Of a stretch of 21,296 nt of DNA, positions 9,001-16,339 are shown one piece after another. Positions within the stretch are counted from its first letter, which is position 1; each line of letters starts with the position of its first letter. The notes below the pieces were generated by a model. The model was not told where the DNA came from and made no database searches. It was given only the letters and a program-made list of their open reading frames with translations. The stretch spans positions 534,363 through 555,658 of the forward strand of contig NMRA01000279.1 in the NCBI GenBank assembly GCA_002633005.1, given 5' to 3'. Source of the stretch: Phoronis australis (Eukaryota; Phoronida; Phoronidae). A program made the translations under genes and the position numbers.

Positions 9001-11283
9001 AAAAACACCATTGAGTAATTCTCAAAGAAGAGAAGTCATGTTGTGTACCAACTCAACTGCAGTGACTGTGAACAGTTTTACATTGGAATGACAAATATAG
9101 TTCTTAGCATCAGAGTTAAAGAACACTGTAAAGACACACACAGTGCTGTTCTCAATTGTTCTTTGACAACTGGTCACACTATAGATTGCTCTGGTGTTCA
9201 GATCCTAGACAAGGAGAATGCCACCACCAGGCTCCTCATAAAGTAGAGTATGCATATACGGTTGTATCACGCAGAGCGTTATCTCAAAAAAACAACATTG
9301 GTTCATTTGAGCTCCAACTGTTTCGATTTCTGGTCTCTCCCCGTCATAATGCATTTTGACGAGTACCTGCAGAGTCTCTTTTTACCCGTGTCGCCTGTTG
9401 TGAGTCTGTGAACTGCATCCTTGAGAATGTTTTAGGGTATTAAAACGAAACGTTGGATAAATATGTAGTTATTTACTTACGCGATAAGTTTAAAGTTCGT
9501 GCTTGATGTGCCCAATAACACCAAGCAATTTTCAGTATATAATTGTATATATCGTTAGGAAAATAATATTCGGCCATGCTTTTGCGGTTTTAGACCTCCG
9601 CAGAAAGTTGTTGTAATTTCGACAACAAAGGAGCATCACAAGTCGCAATTGGTTCGATATTTTTCGAAATTAGAAACGGTAGTGGAAGGGAAATGAATGC
9701 TTTTTGCTGAAACTATAACAAAGCTCGATACTGCCCATTTGGCTTTGAAACCATTGTACTATCATGAACCATTTAATGGGCTTTCTTTGGACTCCAAAAA
9801 GAATAGTAATAAAAGTAACGAATAAGACAATTTCTATTTCAATCTGAAATAGAAGCATAACTATGGATCAATGTAAAAACACATCAATGGCCTTCAGCTT
9901 ATCGGACTGGCACCGTCGTGATAAGTCGAGACCTGGTTTTTTAAAAATATTTAAGAAAAACTTTCGATGAATGTCAATTTTTTGTTCTTTCGGACCATTG
10001 CAACCATCTCGCTTTTACTATTTAACGTTAGCAAAAGGAATAATGTAACTTACTTGTACACACCAACGGAGACCCACTCCATGTTCCATCAACCTGACAA
10101 GTCCGTAAGAGGTTCCCGCCAGATTGTTCATATCCAACATCACACGTGTAGTTGGCAGTGGAGTTGGTATATGTAGCATTTGAGTTGGAAGTGATGCTTG
10201 GGGGATCACAACTTATTCCTAAAATGACGTTGAAGTAAAATGGTTAACATTCTATGTTTGGTGGAAAGATGGCCCCTAAATTGAGCTACTGTACATGTAC
10301 ACGAGCTTGTGCTCTCTGTCGTGTTTACACACTTAAGGTACATGTACGTCTGACTGATCTGCTGTTCTGCGTCAGCTGCTCCGTGTCAATTGTTTCGATA
10401 TCTTTTAAACTGGAAACAAATGGTGGTAGAAAAGAAATGGGTGCCCAAATTTAATCAAATTTTAATACTGTCCACTTGATTTTTTTGTGGCCACAGAAAA
10501 TTTGGCAGACAAATTTACAGGCATTTTCACTGCCTATAAATTTATTTCTTGGGGTGGACCGGGATTGCCTGCAAATTTGAAGAATGCAATACAAGGACGT
10601 GCCTTGGCTCTGATTTTCTTGTTTTTGTGAACAAGCTATGAATGTGAAATGCCCACTAGTTCTGCTGAAGATGCACTTTTCTTCGAAATGGCAGCCATCT
10701 TTAACAATTTTTCCGACGCCTCTCTTCGTTCTTCGGTGGAAGTGAAGGGCCACAAATAAAACAGGAAATAAAGATAATGTGGTCATGTGTAGCGCTTTTG
10801 AGGTGAAATTACACGAAACAATTAATTTTGCTCAAAGATTTGTCCACAGTGGCAGAAAGACCAGTGCATTGCCACGCAAAGAACAGATATAATGAGAACC
10901 GTCGAGTCCCTCCATAAGCAACGCATTCCAGTAGCAGATCTACGTTTTCAGTAAGGGGGTGTTTAGGATTCGAGTGAATCCAAGGCGCGTAGCGCCGAGC
11001 GGAAAGAAGGTCGGGAGGGGGTTTCCCTAATCCCGTGTAACATTTTCTGTGGATTGTAATAGCTGATTTCATTTTTCTGGCGAAATTTATTTCATTTTTT
11101 ATTTTTGATCCTGTCACGAGGGGGGGGGGGGGGTTGAACCCCTGAACCCCTTTGTAGATCCGATACTGCATTCTTTACCTACAATGTACTTGTACACGAC
11201 CTAAAGTTACCTTGGTGTAAAACACAGAGCAGGACAATGCATACTGCAAGGCAGCTAACGCTCCCTTGTGGCATCTTCCACAT
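1..11283 (-). CDS. Secreted multi-Sushi (CCP) domain protein, split gene, 3' end outside window
   Basis: Model of a minus-strand gene assembled by eye from seven exons: a signal-peptide exon (11283-11211), one distinct Sushi exon (10218-10054), four complete tandem Sushi exons (3457-3281, 2608-2432, 1759-1583, 912-736) and a partial one (64-1). Every junction is phase 1, so the reading frame is kept whichever exons are joined. The Sushi fold is a small extracellular domain held by two disulfides (Cys1-Cys3, Cys2-Cys4) with a conserved Trp before the last Cys; it is found in complement regulators, adhesion proteins and lectin-like receptors. I see no membrane segment, but the C-terminus is outside the window. 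Introns 1 and 2 are 992 bp and about 6.6 kb, and both hold transposon debris. The domain calls are firm. The linking of the first two exons to the array rests on strand, order and phase and lacks transcript proof. The family cannot be narrowed further. Confidence 0.75.
736..912 (-). CDS. Exon 6: Sushi domain, array copy 1
   Basis: A 177-nt, phase 1-1 Sushi exon. It differs from copies 2 and 3 by one synonymous base (GGG for GGC in the Gly of LCGSD). Its flanking introns differ from the other copies at many positions, while the exon does not. Acceptor TTTCCAG and donor GTACGT are intact. Confidence 0.9.
1583..1759 (-). CDS. Exon 5: Sushi domain, array copy 2
   Basis: This 177-nt exon encodes the same Sushi domain as copy 3, with intact splice sites and phase 1-1 borders. 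The intron between copies 3 and 2 and the one between copies 4 and 3 are almost identical over their whole length, which marks the youngest duplication in the array. Confidence 0.9.
2432..2608 (-). CDS. Exon 4: Sushi domain, array copy 3
   Basis: A 177-nt, phase 1-1 Sushi exon, base-for-base identical to the copy at 1583-1759 as far as I can compare. It starts IKDCGQP with the Ile codon formed across the splice. The four Cys, the Trp in GAWTG and both sequons are intact. Acceptor TTTCCAG and donor GTACGT are the same as in its neighbours. It lies exactly 849 bp from copies 2 and 4. Confidence 0.9.
3281..3457 (-). CDS. Exon 3: Sushi domain, array copy 4 (first in transcript order)
   Basis: The exon is 177 nt, phase 1-1, with one Sushi domain: KDCGQPTANANSN at the start, ATYSCDDGYES, TTRLCGSDGAWTG, then ALSC. 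It differs from the other copies in two splice-adjacent codons: the first is Lys instead of Ile (AA instead of TA after the acceptor), and the codon after the last Cys is AAA (Lys) instead of ACA (Thr). It also carries the synonymous ACC codon in STTY that the partial copy at the left edge has. The acceptor is TTTCCAG and the donor GTACGT. Two N-glycosylation sequons (NVT, NTT) are kept. Confidence 0.9.
4080..4185 (-). repeat. Exon-less remnant of an array unit
   Basis: The intronic sequence after the donor of a normal unit (TAATATTTTAGGTTTGC and on to AAATAGT, + strand) runs to about 4122. It is then joined straight to the part beginning GCACATGAGAGTTAGTGTC, which in complete units lies 365 bp further on (compare 3274 with 3640). 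The missing piece contains the whole Sushi exon, its donor and its acceptor. After about 4185 similarity to the unit stops and LINE sequence begins. Confidence 0.8.
4263..4470 (+). pseudogene. LINE endonuclease C-terminal remnant
   Basis: The frame starting at 4269 reads NDFERECLCKSTQLRTMND, then NDKDIGRFKCVAN, a stop, and GCSVVEYVLCNV. This matches the end of AP-type LINE endonucleases, where a G-x-F/Y-T segment is followed by the S-V/I-D-Y motif. The catalytic Asp of SVxDY is Glu here, and a nonsense codon precedes the motif. Confidence 0.7.
4561..5035 (+). pseudogene. LINE linker between endonuclease and reverse transcriptase
   Basis: An open stretch at 4561-4743 reads LNSKLTPEFVGEVQNYLKED and ITETVSVLRDAIRNCGKS. 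A frame change then gives VEWFDEDCKN, later KDFKSMYARE and KKFWLRLNNS. The W-F/W-D-x-x-C segment and the K-x-F/Y-W-x-x-L/I segment are usual landmarks just before the RT domain in LINE polyproteins. Several stops and at least two frame changes break it. Confidence 0.65.
5036..5870 (+). pseudogene. Degenerate reverse transcriptase domain of the LINE
   Basis: Recognisable RT blocks in order: LNQMKCGKAAGPDGIPGELY (before 5240), GVITALFKNGSKNDPNNYPG and ITLLDV (5300-5380; the usual NYRGI has become NYPGI), KAFDGTWKCG (about 5540-5575), SSFLLSIYLNDLEHEV (about 5710-5760), and LLFANYLVVF at 5815-5844. The last is the catalytic F/YADD box, and both Asp codons are now Asn-Tyr, so the enzyme would be inactive. 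Frame changes and stops separate the blocks. The wording of the blocks makes the identification firm even without a search. Confidence 0.85.
6290..7000 (+). pseudogene. LINE ORF2 C-terminal region with Cys/His motif remnant
   Basis: Reading RIIKYWLK near 6350, the frame continues in 6385-6618 with SYTYSSYNVQHGFAEVTRES and FGIVWVSQAAGNKELFVHEF. It then passes to a 6671-7027 frame with LARFRCSNHKLNIETGR. A one-base shift after that gives QRFCSVCSDTVEDEKRVLF, a stop, then CPVYEDL. The C-x2-C plus later Cys arrangement is the zinc-binding-like C-terminal motif of many LINE ORF2 proteins. The frameshift and the stop inside it mark it as dead. Confidence 0.75.
7155..7227 (+). repeat. Short imperfect direct duplication
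   Basis: AATTTCGGCAAGTATGTTGC (7155 onward) recurs as AATTTTCGGCCAAGTATGTT (7203 onward), about 48 bp apart. The two copies differ by two inserted bases and one substitution. It may be a small tandem duplication of intron DNA; no function is suggested. Confidence 0.5.
7601..7840 (+). repeat. Three copies of an ACACATAGAACCCGGGA-type motif
   Basis: GGACACATAGAACCCGG (7601-7617), GGACACACAGATCCCGGGA (7769-7787) and GAACACATAGAACCCGGGA (7819-7837) are near-identical and in the same orientation, with spacings of about 168 and 50 bp. The region between copies 1 and 2 has no obvious repeat. It may be the edge of a dispersed repeat family; I cannot assign it. Confidence 0.5.
8680..9480 (+). mobile_element. 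3' part of a Penelope-like element
   Basis: Only the region linking reverse transcriptase to endonuclease, the GIY-YIG endonuclease and a short 3' tail can be seen; the RT domain itself is missing or unrecognisable. The tail around 9420-9470 contains a small hairpin followed by GAAACGTTGG (see findings). The element lies antisense inside intron 2 of the Sushi gene and is inactive, with two internal stops. Confidence 0.75.
8704..9246 (+). pseudogene. Penelope-like GIY-YIG endonuclease, broken
   Basis: One frame runs from 8704 to a TAG at 9244 with two internal stops (TAG 8848, TAA 9016). It begins SDLFDRELEFLNNLLIQNVY, continues KVFLNLPYLGKNSCVVERQV, and then SHVVYQLNCSDCEQFYIGMT followed by LSIRVKEH. 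Penelope-like elements carry exactly this order: a linker with the LPYxG segment, then an endonuclease whose start reads VY-x-L/I-x-C-x2-C with FYIGMT a few residues later. The YIG, the Arg of IRVKEH and the following His are visible. The frame ends near RLLIK; the downstream SMHIRL could be the decayed KESIHIR segment usual at the end of the domain. The clade is not resolved. Confidence 0.8.
9480..10053. other. Intron stretch without recognised feature
   Basis: AT-rich sequence between the Penelope-like relic and Sushi exon 2. I see no domain, tRNA or repeat. The small open frames at 9670-9858 (minus) and 9967-10176 (plus) have no recognisable content; the latter is antisense to Sushi exon 2. 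Confidence 0.4.
10054..10218 (-). CDS. Exon 2: first Sushi/CCP domain
   Basis: This 165-nt, phase 1-1 exon encodes 55 residues forming one Sushi domain. It starts ISCDPPSIT, has YTCDVGYEQSGGN in the middle, RTCQVDGTWSG later and ends LVCT. All four Cys and the Trp of the Sushi pattern are present. Three N-glycosylation sequons (NAT, NST, NYT) cluster between Cys1 and Cys2, which points to an extracellular location. The acceptor reads CATTTTAG followed by GA, and the donor is ACAA followed by GTAAGT. The sequence is clearly different from the array exons (about half the residues differ), so it is an old family member and not part of the recent expansion. Confidence 0.88.
10219..11210 (-). other. 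Intron 1 of the Sushi gene
   Basis: A 992-bp stretch between donor GTAACT (minus strand, at 11210) and acceptor CATTTTAG just before exon 2. It contains the 240-bp TIR element at 10929-11168. A 111-residue open frame at 10786-10451 has no recognisable domain and is probably chance. Confidence 0.55.
10929..11168 (+). mobile_element. 240-bp TIR element (MITE-like), copy A
   Basis: The left end reads CAGTAGCAGATCTACG, and the reverse complement of the right end reads CAGTATCGGATCTAC; both share the core GATCTAC. The flanks carry a direct repeat GCATTC (10923-10928 and 11168-11173, sharing the terminal G), which fits a target-site duplication of about 6-7 bp. Inside are the near-palindrome GGCGCGTAGCGCC, a CTGGCGAAA block, a run of 14 G (11120-11133) and TTGAACCCCTGAACCCC. 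A second copy at 19311-19529 aligns over most of its length. It has no coding capacity. It lies inside intron 1 of the Sushi gene. The superfamily is left open. Confidence 0.7.
11211..11283 (-). CDS. Exon 1: start codon and signal peptide of the Sushi gene
   Basis: The exon encodes 24 residues plus one base, beginning MWKMPQGSVS and continuing with the hydrophobic core CLAVCIVLLCVL, then HQ. This is a typical secretory signal peptide. An in-frame TAA lies 9 to 7 bases before the ATG, so this is the first usable start in the frame; Met4 is an alternative. The exon ends CAAG followed by GTAACT, a good splice donor that leaves phase 1. The next plausible acceptor on this strand is the Sushi exon at 10218, whose first two bases GA complete a Gly codon (HQ-G-ISCD). 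A pyrimidine-rich stretch ending in AG at 11317-11316 could be the acceptor of a 5' UTR intron. No protein similarity was used: the call rests on hydrophobicity, start context, donor and phase match. Confidence 0.6.
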
Positions 11284-11480
11284 GTATGGTTAGAATCTCA
11301 TGCACAGCTGTTGATCTGAAAAATCAGACTAATTAGATTGATACCACATTGCAATGTATGGATATTGCATAAGTATTAAGTGTGAGCAACACTCGGTTTT
11401 CAGACTCCAAAATGTGACATAGCCAGGTATTTTATTTTGTGGCAGCAGCTATGTAATTCTTAAAAGAAGACTTTATTTGC
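11284..11480 (-). promoter_or_regulatory. Putative upstream region of the Sushi gene
   Basis: This is the sequence immediately before the proposed start codon. On the minus strand it contains an AT-rich AAAATAAAATA stretch about 150 bp upstream of the ATG and a pyrimidine-rich TGATTTTTCAG about 35 bp upstream. The first could be a TATA-like element, the second a 5' UTR splice acceptor. Both are weak, common patterns, and no start site can be fixed from sequence alone. Confidence 0.25.
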
Positions 11481-12110
11481 TTGGCCACTCATTTAGTCAT
11501 ACAGCAGGGTTTTACCCAATACGTTCTGGAGAGATTTTTGAGATGCTCGGAATGGAGATTATTTTGGGAAATATATGTTTGTAGCCCTACAGAACGGTCG
11601 TTCATAAGGCAAGATAATCGACAAGCATCGTCTGGTTATGTTAACGCAATCATAAGCTGTAAAGTGCACAGGCCAAGCTGTTCGGGAGCATATGACGTCG
11701 CTTTGCTTGATTGTAGGCTTGGGACATAGAATATCACCCGACTTGTCGCCACCGTGTCTGCGCCCTTGCCCGCAGTCCAGGCCAATTTCCAAGTCTTCAC
11801 TTCACCCCTGGTAGGCCGTAATTAATTTGCCCTCTGCGGTAGCCATCGATTCATTCCCTCATATCTGCCATTCCTGCATATTTTGTTTTGCTCAAAATGT
11901 GCCCCCACCTTTTAAGGTAGTTTTCTACTGCTTCAAATGACGCGCATTGTAAACACAGTGACGAATTCAGTTTTTGAAAACACTTTTTGTGCATAAAGAG
12001 GATGGAGAGAACTGCAATAATTATACAAACATTGGTATTCACCGATTGGTATATGCTTTACGATTAGATGATCCAGATGACATAAGAAGGTTTTTGAAAA
12101 GGCTTTGAAG
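11480..12110. other. Intergenic stretch, nothing recognised
   Basis: Short open frames on both strands (for example 11481-11729 plus, 11792-11559 minus, 12184-11933 minus) overlap each other and carry no domain. No repeat partner was noticed within the window. Confidence 0.4.
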
Positions 12111-12116
12111 TAGATG

Positions 12117-12190
12117 GCGAATGGTAACGCAGTGGTGAAGTAGTGGCTTGCAAATACATAAGAAATATCCCAGGATCGAATCATGGTGTG
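12117..12190 (+). mobile_element. tRNA-derived SINE head (relic)
   Basis: An A-box-like TAACGCAGTGG (12125-12135) and a B-box-like GGATCGAATCA (12174-12183 region) are spaced as in a tRNA gene. TGGCTTGCAAAT lies between them where the anticodon arm would be, and TGGTGTGATCTTCGTTG follows. The wording is that of the common animal tRNA-derived SINEs (consensus style G-C-G-C-A-G-T-G-G ... G-G-T-T-C-G-A-A-T-C-C). Arm pairing is too decayed for a functional tRNA. The 3' body after 12190 is not delimited. Confidence 0.6.
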
Positions 12191-12299
12191 ATCTTCGTTG
12201 CCCTTGTTAAGAAAGATTAAAAGGGCTTAACGAAAGCACCTGTCAACAGTAATACATAAGTGTCAATACGGAAATTCACCGACTCCGAAGTATTGACCT

Positions 12300-13010
12300 G
12301 TTAAATTTTAAATGTAACGAAGTTACAAAAACATTCGTTTAAAAATGTAGAATACGCAATATCGGGCCATTTTTAGAACAAAAATGAAAAACCCCACGCG
12401 AGAGATTTTTAAAATTTGCTCACATACATATCCAAGATCTATCCAAAAACACACGCATATTGGCTTGTAAAACCACTTGAATGACAGACACTTTCAACAC
12501 TACAAAAAGGCTTACGGATTTTCCTCCCATGTCATGTGATGAATGCAGTAATATCAACAATATCAACCTCATTTGCTAGCCGTCATGTCCCACTTCCTAA
12601 TATAATTATTTAGTTTCTCTCATTGCATGCAATCTACCTGTTTTTTTGATATGCAAAACCGTTTCACTTTCTTTGTAAACCTTTGAAAGTCTATAGGTAA
12701 AAAACTAAGAGGTCAATAAGCGCAAAATTGTTGATTTTGGTATCAGAGCCAGACCATGATCACATACACAAAAATTTAAGCTGAATCTGGAAGATGACGC
12801 CTAGAGTGATTTTAATTTCGTTTGATTTTCTCGTGGAATGGCTCTTAATTTAGTCTATCCACTCTCCTGACGAAGAGCTGCGTACCAGCCCAAAAGCTAC
12901 ATGTTGTTACAGCAAGATACAATTTCAACGTAACACTTGTGAATAGAAATGCATGTGCGGCTTAGTGTCGGTGAAGCGGGGGTTAAAGGATGTATGTTTT
13001 TTGCGTAAAG
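12300..13010. other. Intergenic stretch, mostly unremarkable
   Basis: AT-rich sequence with no coding similarity. The only structure I noted is a CTGACGA plus GCTG/CAGC stem-loop at 12867-12889 (see findings). Confidence 0.4.
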
Positions 13011-13012
13011 TC

Positions 13013-13369
13013 CCGTTTACACTTCAAAAGTTGACATGGATCAGCTGACACGGAACAAGTTGTTCCAGTGAGTAAACGGACTGACACGGAGCAAATTGAC
13101 ACCGTGGTGACAAATTTTTGCCACCTTTTTGTGAGGTAGAGCAATTTGCGCCCGAACATCTTGCGCCGTGTCAATAATAAACGCGAAACTAGAGCAAGGC
13201 GGAAAGGATCATCTCTACTGCCCTTGTGCAATGACCTTCATACAGGTTCTTTGACTCTGCAACTCTCGTCATTTGCAAACCTGCGCATGTGCGATCCAGT
13301 TTCTCGAGCCTGCAATTTCCGTCTTGCCACGGTTAGTGAGTTGCCAACTCACTAACCGTGTGTAAACGG
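13013..13369. mobile_element. MITE-like element with CCGTTTACAC terminal inverted repeats
   Basis: CCGTTTACAC at 13013-13022 is matched by GTGTAAACGG at 13360-13369, giving 10-bp perfect inverted termini around 357 bp. The interior repeats CTGACACGGA (twice) and TTGACACGG, contains the palindrome GGAACAAGTTGTTCC, and ends in a 33-bp hairpin (13328-13360). There is no coding content that I recognise; two overlapping antisense open frames (13231-12983 minus, 13146-13355 plus) are likely chance. No clear target-site duplication is visible. Confidence 0.55.
13328..13360. repeat. Perfect 16-bp inverted repeat with one-base loop
   Basis: CACGGTTAGTGAGTTG is followed by a single C and then its exact reverse complement CAACTCACTAACCGTG. 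Such a near-perfect palindrome is expected to extrude or fold; here it sits at the inner edge of the right terminus of the MITE-like element. Confidence 0.9.
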
Positions 13370-14259
13370 CCGCTTGACACGGTCCACAATATCACATAAC
13401 GCAAATAGTAGCGAAGACTCACCTTGAGGCTATTTACCGCTACTCCAGTCTTTTCACCCACTTCAATTTTCCGGTATTTTTAAATACATGTATCTTCAAG
13501 CATTCGACATTCGAAAAGTCTCGCATTATGAGTAGCATGTTTGTGTTAAAAACGAGCCCATTTAATGTAACTTTTAAGCAAAAGATGGCACTGTAAGCTG
13601 AACTATTAGCCTACAAAAAGGTGAGAAATTGAGAAAGGGTAGAACTATTTCAATATGGCTGCCTCTATACGTTGCTGAGGTTTAAAGCTGCACACATTTA
13701 TCTGAACAGGGCTCAGCGTCTAATATTTTACTCGAAATCAAATTATTTTTAACGTTTTCTTTTACATTTCAGAGTACACTCAAGATTACCGTTTTTAATG
13801 GTGTGCTCGAGTGTAGTACGGTTGAATCTCATTCTGTCTTTGGTGACCCCCCAACTCTAAGATTACGTGCTCAAAATATGAACTCGTAAGCAGGAGTTGG
13901 AATATGAGTATATAGCGTGAATCTATGGATTCTCAAATGGAATCTTGGGTAACTGGTTGGCGTGCAGAATAATCTTAACTGAATACCTTGAGTTCGAATT
14001 AAAACAGAACGGAAAATAATTTTGAGTTAGATATTTAGTTCGGAGAGCTGACCCCGACCTCTGGTGTGCCATTTCTTGAAAACAGCATAGACAGTAATTA
14101 TGTGGAGAATGAGTTTCTTTAGAAGACAGAGAGGTAATGCAAACTCATAAGCGCCACAGTTTTTGGTTGGTAATCACGTGGTCTAGTCTGGGTTCTATTT
14201 CATGAAATATTCATCGCTAATTAAACCAAAATTAAATGAAGAAACACACGGAACAGAAT

Positions 14260-14260
<1 letters not shown>
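13370..14260. other. Intergenic stretch, nothing recognised
   Basis: No open frame of note, no repeat partner and no RNA gene pattern was seen in this stretch on either strand. Confidence 0.4.
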
Positions 14261-14320
<60 letters not shown>

Positions 14321-14339
14321 TACACATACACACACACAC
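14261..14339. repeat. CA dinucleotide microsatellite
   Basis: Uninterrupted CA repeats run from 14261 to 14313, followed by an imperfect tail with G and T interruptions to about 14339. Length is expected to vary between individuals. Confidence 0.97.
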
Positions 14340-16040
14340 CCACATCATTTTTCACTGCATCGTTGGAAGTTATTTTGCTAGAAAAAAAAACATCCTGCAA
14401 TCTGAGATTTGAGCAACTCAGTCATGGCATAGAGATAATAATAATACATGGTATAGGCAAACCTAGGTATGATTCAAATCCAATGTCGTTTTTGATTAAA
14501 TTATAAGTTTTGAGTTTAGGAGCTGTTCAGCTTAATGTTGTACCACTCCTGTAAAAAAGTCTTTGAACCTCTGTTCAAGAATTATCAACAAACAATTACT
14601 CACACTCGACACAGTGTTGAAACCACACCAGATCAAAACCTTACTTACATGATAATAATCTAACAGTGATACTCCAAGTATGCCTTCCTGCACAGTCCAA
14701 GCCAAACAACATGCCACTCATACAACTCTACAATACCTTGTTGTTGGCATTCTTATCAATGAAAGCCAGGATTTGATACACCTCACAAAATGTTTTCACA
14801 AAAACTTGAAATCTTCCACATTCGCCAAGAACAGCAAAATTAACAATCATGCAGCTGACACCCAACAGTGGTTTACAAAATTTTAGTTGCACCCGCTCTA
14901 CAGATTTATATTGAAAATAGACCCATATTTCCAATCCATGGTTTACGATAGCGGAAACCATTGTATCAAATATCTCAAAAGCTGCATTGGAAGGAATACA
15001 ATAACACTAATGTTGCAGTTTATTTAGCATGAATAAAGGTTTTAGCCTTTATGTAATTTTAAACCAACACAATTTCGGAGTGGAAACATATAACAAGATA
15101 TTTGTAACTCGACAGAGTATCAACGAGTTGACCACCGAAATACCACTTTTCATATTTTTCGTAGAGCGCCACCTATATGGAACACCATCACAATCGTATC
15201 TTAGATTTACATCCCTGCCCTAGTCTACACAGTACAAGTGCACAACAATGGATTAGCACACGTGCGGTAAGTGATGTTGATTCTACTGCTGACTGCTGTT
15301 ATTAACAGCATTTAATCAGTTGCATATGTAGATGGTTTAGGTAAGCGAAACATCGCAGAACATAAAAAGTTTTTAAATGTTTCATTACTCCTGAAACCAA
15401 CAGGACGTTACTATCCAACAGTGCCGAAGAGAGACGGTAGTGTACGAAAAGAAAGGGTGAGTGACAAATTGTTCTTATAACCGCTAGAGCAAAAAAATCA
15501 AGTTCTTGGGAAAAACATGATTTGATCCTGAGTGACACTTCGTGCTTACCATGGAAATGCATAGTAACAAGTCGAATACATTTGCACTTTGCCAAGCGCA
15601 ACAACAGTCGAGTGCATTTTCCACGTGTAAAGAAAGAACGGAGTGTAGAAAACAAGAAGAGTTTGCTTACCCGTTGAAACAGTTGGCGCGCAGAGACCAC
15701 GCTTAGGAAGACTGAACCAGGACGTTGACGTTCTTTGGTATTTATTTAAGGTACCCACCCATTTTAGGCAAATACGAATCAATTGTCCTAGGGTGCTTAG
15801 GCAAAATATGCCATCAAAAAGATACTATCCGGTACATTGCTTTTGTCGATAAGCGACTCAGCTTTGAAAAGAACAAATAGCACTTGAAAGAGTAAGGCAT
15901 TGGCTTGGGTGGTTCACAATAGTATTGTGAAAACAGCTACTATGACTATGGAAAGTTCAATACCGACAAAGCACGATCAGGTCTAATCTGAGAAAATGTA
16001 CAAACTACACGATTTTGGACGTTTTAAATAGTAGCAGCTT
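14340..16040. other. Intergenic stretch, nothing recognised
   Basis: Several short open frames exist (for example 14680-14886 plus, 15029-15223 plus, and a 132-residue one at 15700-15302 minus), but they overlap others on the opposite strand and show no domain, signal peptide or convincing splice sites. The 132-residue frame is basic and Leu/Phe/Cys-rich like a chance frame. Confidence 0.4.
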
Positions 16041-16339
16041 CATGAAAACCAGTGGCGGATCTACGGGGTGGGGGGTTCAGGGGGCTTAAACACTCCCCCT
16101 TGGAACAAGAGCAACGCGGAGCGTTGAAATGCGCCCACGAATGCACCACTATCGATGTGCTTCTAGGGGTGTCTATTTGGAGCCTAAAAATGGCAACTAG
16201 ATGGCGCAAAATACCTCGAATCGTCCGAAAACAGGAGGATGGCATCACCTCACTAAAAATGCCTAAATGCCAAATTTTATGAAAATTCGTTGAGGCCCTA
16301 TAAAAATACAGAGGTAAGTTGCGACTGTTGGGCACACCG

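Larger units (their letters stand above)
3458..10053 (-). other. Long intron 2, filled with mobile-element debris
   Basis: About 6.6 kb separates the first Sushi domain from the tandem array. It holds, on the opposite strand, a decayed LINE (about 4190-7060) and the end of a Penelope-like element (about 8680-9480). At its 3' end are the intronic part of the array unit and an exon-less unit (4080-4185). I found no further Sushi exon here. Between 7061 and 8680, and between 9480 and 10053, I see only short repeated motifs (noted separately). Confidence 0.6.

Noticed and set aside
4186-10053. Search for more Sushi exons in the long intron
   Set aside because: No CxxGY or W-x-G pattern with flanking splice sites was found on the minus strand.
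10280-10350. Repeated TACATGTA palindromes (also near 16945, 18527 and 19592)
   Set aside because: This short motif is scattered without regular spacing or context; probably a background word of the genome.
10451-10786. 111-residue minus-strand frame
   Set aside because: It lies in intron 1 and has no domain, splice sites or repeat support.
10809-11171. 120-residue minus-strand frame
   Set aside because: Most of it reads through the TIR element, including the G run (giving Pro residues), so it is chance.
15302-15700. 132-residue minus-strand frame
   Set aside because: It overlaps another frame on the same strand and has chance-like composition with no motif.
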